Below the pieces are notes generated by a model. That model was not told the DNA's origin. It saw nothing but the letters and a program-made list of their open reading frames with translations, and searched no databases. From assembly GCF_030656115.1 (NCBI RefSeq), contig NZ_JAUSOO010000073.1, positions 1-64,000 on the forward strand: 64,000 bases of DNA, given 5' to 3'. Source of the stretch: Hydrogenophaga sp. (lineage in GTDB: Bacteria; Pseudomonadota; Gammaproteobacteria; Burkholderiales; Burkholderiaceae_C). The position numbers and the translations under genes are program-made. Below are positions 62,520 through 64,000 of the stretch, piece by piece (position 1 is the first letter of the stretch; each line of letters opens with the position of its first letter).

Positions 62520-63883
62520 CCACCACCAACCCATCCGCTCCCGCGAGCACCGAACCACAGACTGTCCCCGCCGCAGTGAGCTTTGCTGAGGCCTTCCGCT
62601 TCTGGCTCAAGCTCGGCTTCATCAGCTTTGGCGGCCCGGCCGGGCAGATTGCGATCATGCACACCGAGCTGGTGGAGCGCCGCCGCTGGATCAGCGAGCA
62701 GCGTTTTCTGCACGCGCTGAATTACTGCATGCTGCTGCCCGGCCCGGAGGCGCAGCAACTGGCCATCTACATCGGCTGGCTGATGCACCGCACCTGGGGC
62801 GGCATCGTGGCCGGTGCGCTGTTTGTGCTGCCCTCGCTGTTCATCCTGATCGCCTTGAGCTGGATCTACCTGCGCTTTGGCGACGTGCCGCTGGTGGCCG
62901 GGCTCTTCTACGGGCTCAAGCCGGCCGTGACCGCGCTCGTGCTGCACGCCGCCCACCGCATCGGCACGCGGGCGCTGAAGAACCGCTGGATGTGGGGCAT
63001 CGCCGCCGCGTCCTTTGTGGCCATTTTTGCGTTCGACACACCGTTTCCCGCCATCGTGCTGGTCGCAGCGCTCATCGGTCACTTCGGTGCGCAGCGCTGG
63101 CCTGCCGTGTTTGCGCTGGGTGGCGGCCATGGCAGCGCCAAACAGGGCTATGGACCGGCCCTGATCGACGATCACACGCCCACGCCGGCCCACGCCCGTT
63201 TTTCGCGCAGCCACCTCGCCAGGGTGCTCGCGGTCGGCCTGGGCCTGTGGCTGCTCGCCATGGCGTTGCTGGTGGCCGTCAACGGCCTGCAGGGCACGCT
63301 CACGCTGATGGGCTGGTTCTTCACCAAGGCGGCGTTGCTCACCTTTGGCGGCGCCTACGCCGTGCTGCCCTACGTGTACCAGGGCGCGGTCGAGACCCAC
63401 CAGTGGCTCAGCGGCCCGCAGATGATCGACGGCCTGGCGCTGGGCGAGACCACCCCCGGTCCGCTCATCATGGTGGTGGCCTTTGTGGGCTTCGTGGGTG
63501 GCTGGTTCAAAGAAGTGCTCGGGCCCGACGCGCTGTTTCTCGGCGGTGCCTTGGCCGCCACGGTGGTGACGTTTTTCACCTTCCTGCCGTCGTTCGTGTT
63601 CATCTTGGCGGGTGGCCCGGTGGTCGAGGCCACCCACGGCAAGCTGGGCTTCACAGCGCCGCTGTCGGCCATCACGGCGGCGGTGGTGGGCGTGATCCTG
63701 AATCTGGCGATGTTTTTTGCGTACCACGTGCTGTGGCCGTTGGGCTTTGTCGGGCGCTTCGACACCGTGTCGGCCGTCATCGCCGCTGGCGCTGCGGTGG
63801 CGCTGTTTCGCTACCAGGTGGGCGTGATGCCCTTGCTCAGCGCCTGCGCGGTCGCCGGGCTGGTGGCCAGCCAGTGGTGGTGA
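62516..63883 (+). CDS. chrA: chromate efflux transporter ChrA
   Basis: 455 residues, two-domain (long-chain) ChrA. Each half has the CHR motif set: FISFGGPAGQIAIMHTELV and NYCMLLPGPEAQQLAIYIGWL in the first half, LLTFGGAYAVLPYVYQGAV and GLALGETTPGPLIMVVAFVGF in the second. About ten to twelve membrane segments. It exports chromate. It overlaps chrB by four bases and is coupled to it. The next gene begins at its stop codon. Confidence 0.92.
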   Translation: MTTTNPSAPASTEPQTVPAAVSFAEAFRFWLKLGFISFGGPAGQIAIMHTELVERRRWISEQRFLHALNYCMLLPGPEAQQLAIYIGWLMHRTWGGIVAGALFVLPSLFILIALSWIYLRFGDVPLVAGLFYGLKPAVTALVLHAAHRIGTRALKNRWMWGIAAASFVAIFAFDTPFPAIVLVAALIGHFGAQRWPAVFALGGGHGSAKQGYGPALIDDHTPTPAHARFSRSHLARVLAVGLGLWLLAMALLVAVNGLQGTLTLMGWFFTKAALLTFGGAYAVLPYVYQGAVETHQWLSGPQMIDGLALGETTPGPLIMVVAFVGFVGGWFKEVLGPDALFLGGALAATVVTFFTFLPSFVFILAGGPVVEATHGKLGFTAPLSAITAAVVGVILNLAMFFAYHVLWPLGFVGRFDTVSAVIAAGAAVALFRYQVGVMPLLSACAVAGLVASQWW

Positions 63884-64000
63884 CGCACGTGGGCGAGCTG
63901 AGCAGCTTTGATGCCTTCATCGCCAAACACGCCTTGGACGAACCGCCGCTGCAACAGCGTGCCACCACGGTGGCGATGCCGACACCTCGCGCCGCAGTCG
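63880..64000 (+). CDS. unrecognised protein, start of a gene cut by the window end
   Basis: An open frame from a GTG that overlaps the chrA stop (GTGA) runs to the window end: VTHVGELSSFDAFIAKHALD and about 20 more residues. The overlap suggests a third chr-operon gene, but 40 codons are too few to name a family. It could also be chance. Confidence 0.35.
   Translation, partial: MTHVGELSSFDAFIAKHALDEPPLQQRATTVAMPTPRAAV

Overview
The window is GC-rich, densely coded DNA with the gene content of a betaproteobacterium of the order Burkholderiales, probably Comamonadaceae (an inference from family content only). The pointers are four Bug/TctC-type tripartite tricarboxylate (TTT) receptors, many short ATGA/GTGA gene overlaps, tandem acyl-CoA catabolic genes, a SulP permease, and chr and nre-type metal genes. 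About sixty genes, one intact tRNA and several palindromic operators can be supported.

1-27.6 kb is a catabolic island, almost all on the + strand. An IS1182-type transposase remnant sits at the left edge. Module A (0.6-20.8 kb) encodes an alpha-methylacyl-CoA racemase, an AraC regulator, an SCPx-type thiolase, a two-subunit MaoC hydratase, acyl-CoA dehydrogenases, two acyl-CoA ligases, SDR dehydrogenases including a dienoyl-CoA-reductase type and an MFE-2 type, a PaaG-like isomerase, a DUF35 protein with a cysteine-less thiolase-fold partner (retro-aldolase candidate), two Bug receptors, two thioesterases and a nitronate-monooxygenase-like protein. Together these suggest activation and shortening of a methyl-branched or cyclic carboxylic acid. 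Module B (20.9-27.6 kb) matches the itaconate (ict-ich-ccl) gene set: MaoC hydratase, acyl-CoA dehydrogenase, CoA-transferase, MmgE/PrpD, CitE-type lyase and LysR. A roughly 520-bp imperfect inverted repeat divides module A at 10.5-11.05 kb.

27.6-36.5 kb: a tRNA-Arg(ACG) with a 3'-tRNA fragment upstream and a strong terminator downstream, an Hsp70/YegD-like protein, then a minus-strand operon of two Bug receptors, a sulfatase and a SulP permease with a divergent MarR, and an ornithine-cyclodeaminase-like gene.

36.5-47.3 kb: a MarR-controlled cluster. An amino-acid-type ABC importer is followed by DUF1446 (AtuA-like), DUF4387, a TauD-like dioxygenase, MmgE/PrpD, a class II aldolase and a ketopantoate-reductase-like enzyme. 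A TRAP receptor lies downstream. The same palindrome (ATAACAAATGTTAT type) lies before the ABC operon and before the DUF1446 gene, tying the cluster into one regulon. This is the best candidate here for an undescribed pathway.

47.3-57.8 kb: minus-strand housekeeping and export genes. A GntP-type permease and a patatin lie downstream of a tightly overlapping tetR-hlyD-ftsX-lolD export operon. Next come a long-form NADP isocitrate dehydrogenase with a divergent LysR, and a 5'-truncated CorC-like gene followed by two tiny genes joined by TTGA overlaps.

57.8-64 kb: a metal-resistance island. It holds a transmembrane anchor protein split by one in-frame stop, a HupE-like permease, a His-rich protein, a divergent CsoR/RcnR-family repressor with an NreB-like exporter, and chrB-chrA behind a perfect palindrome.
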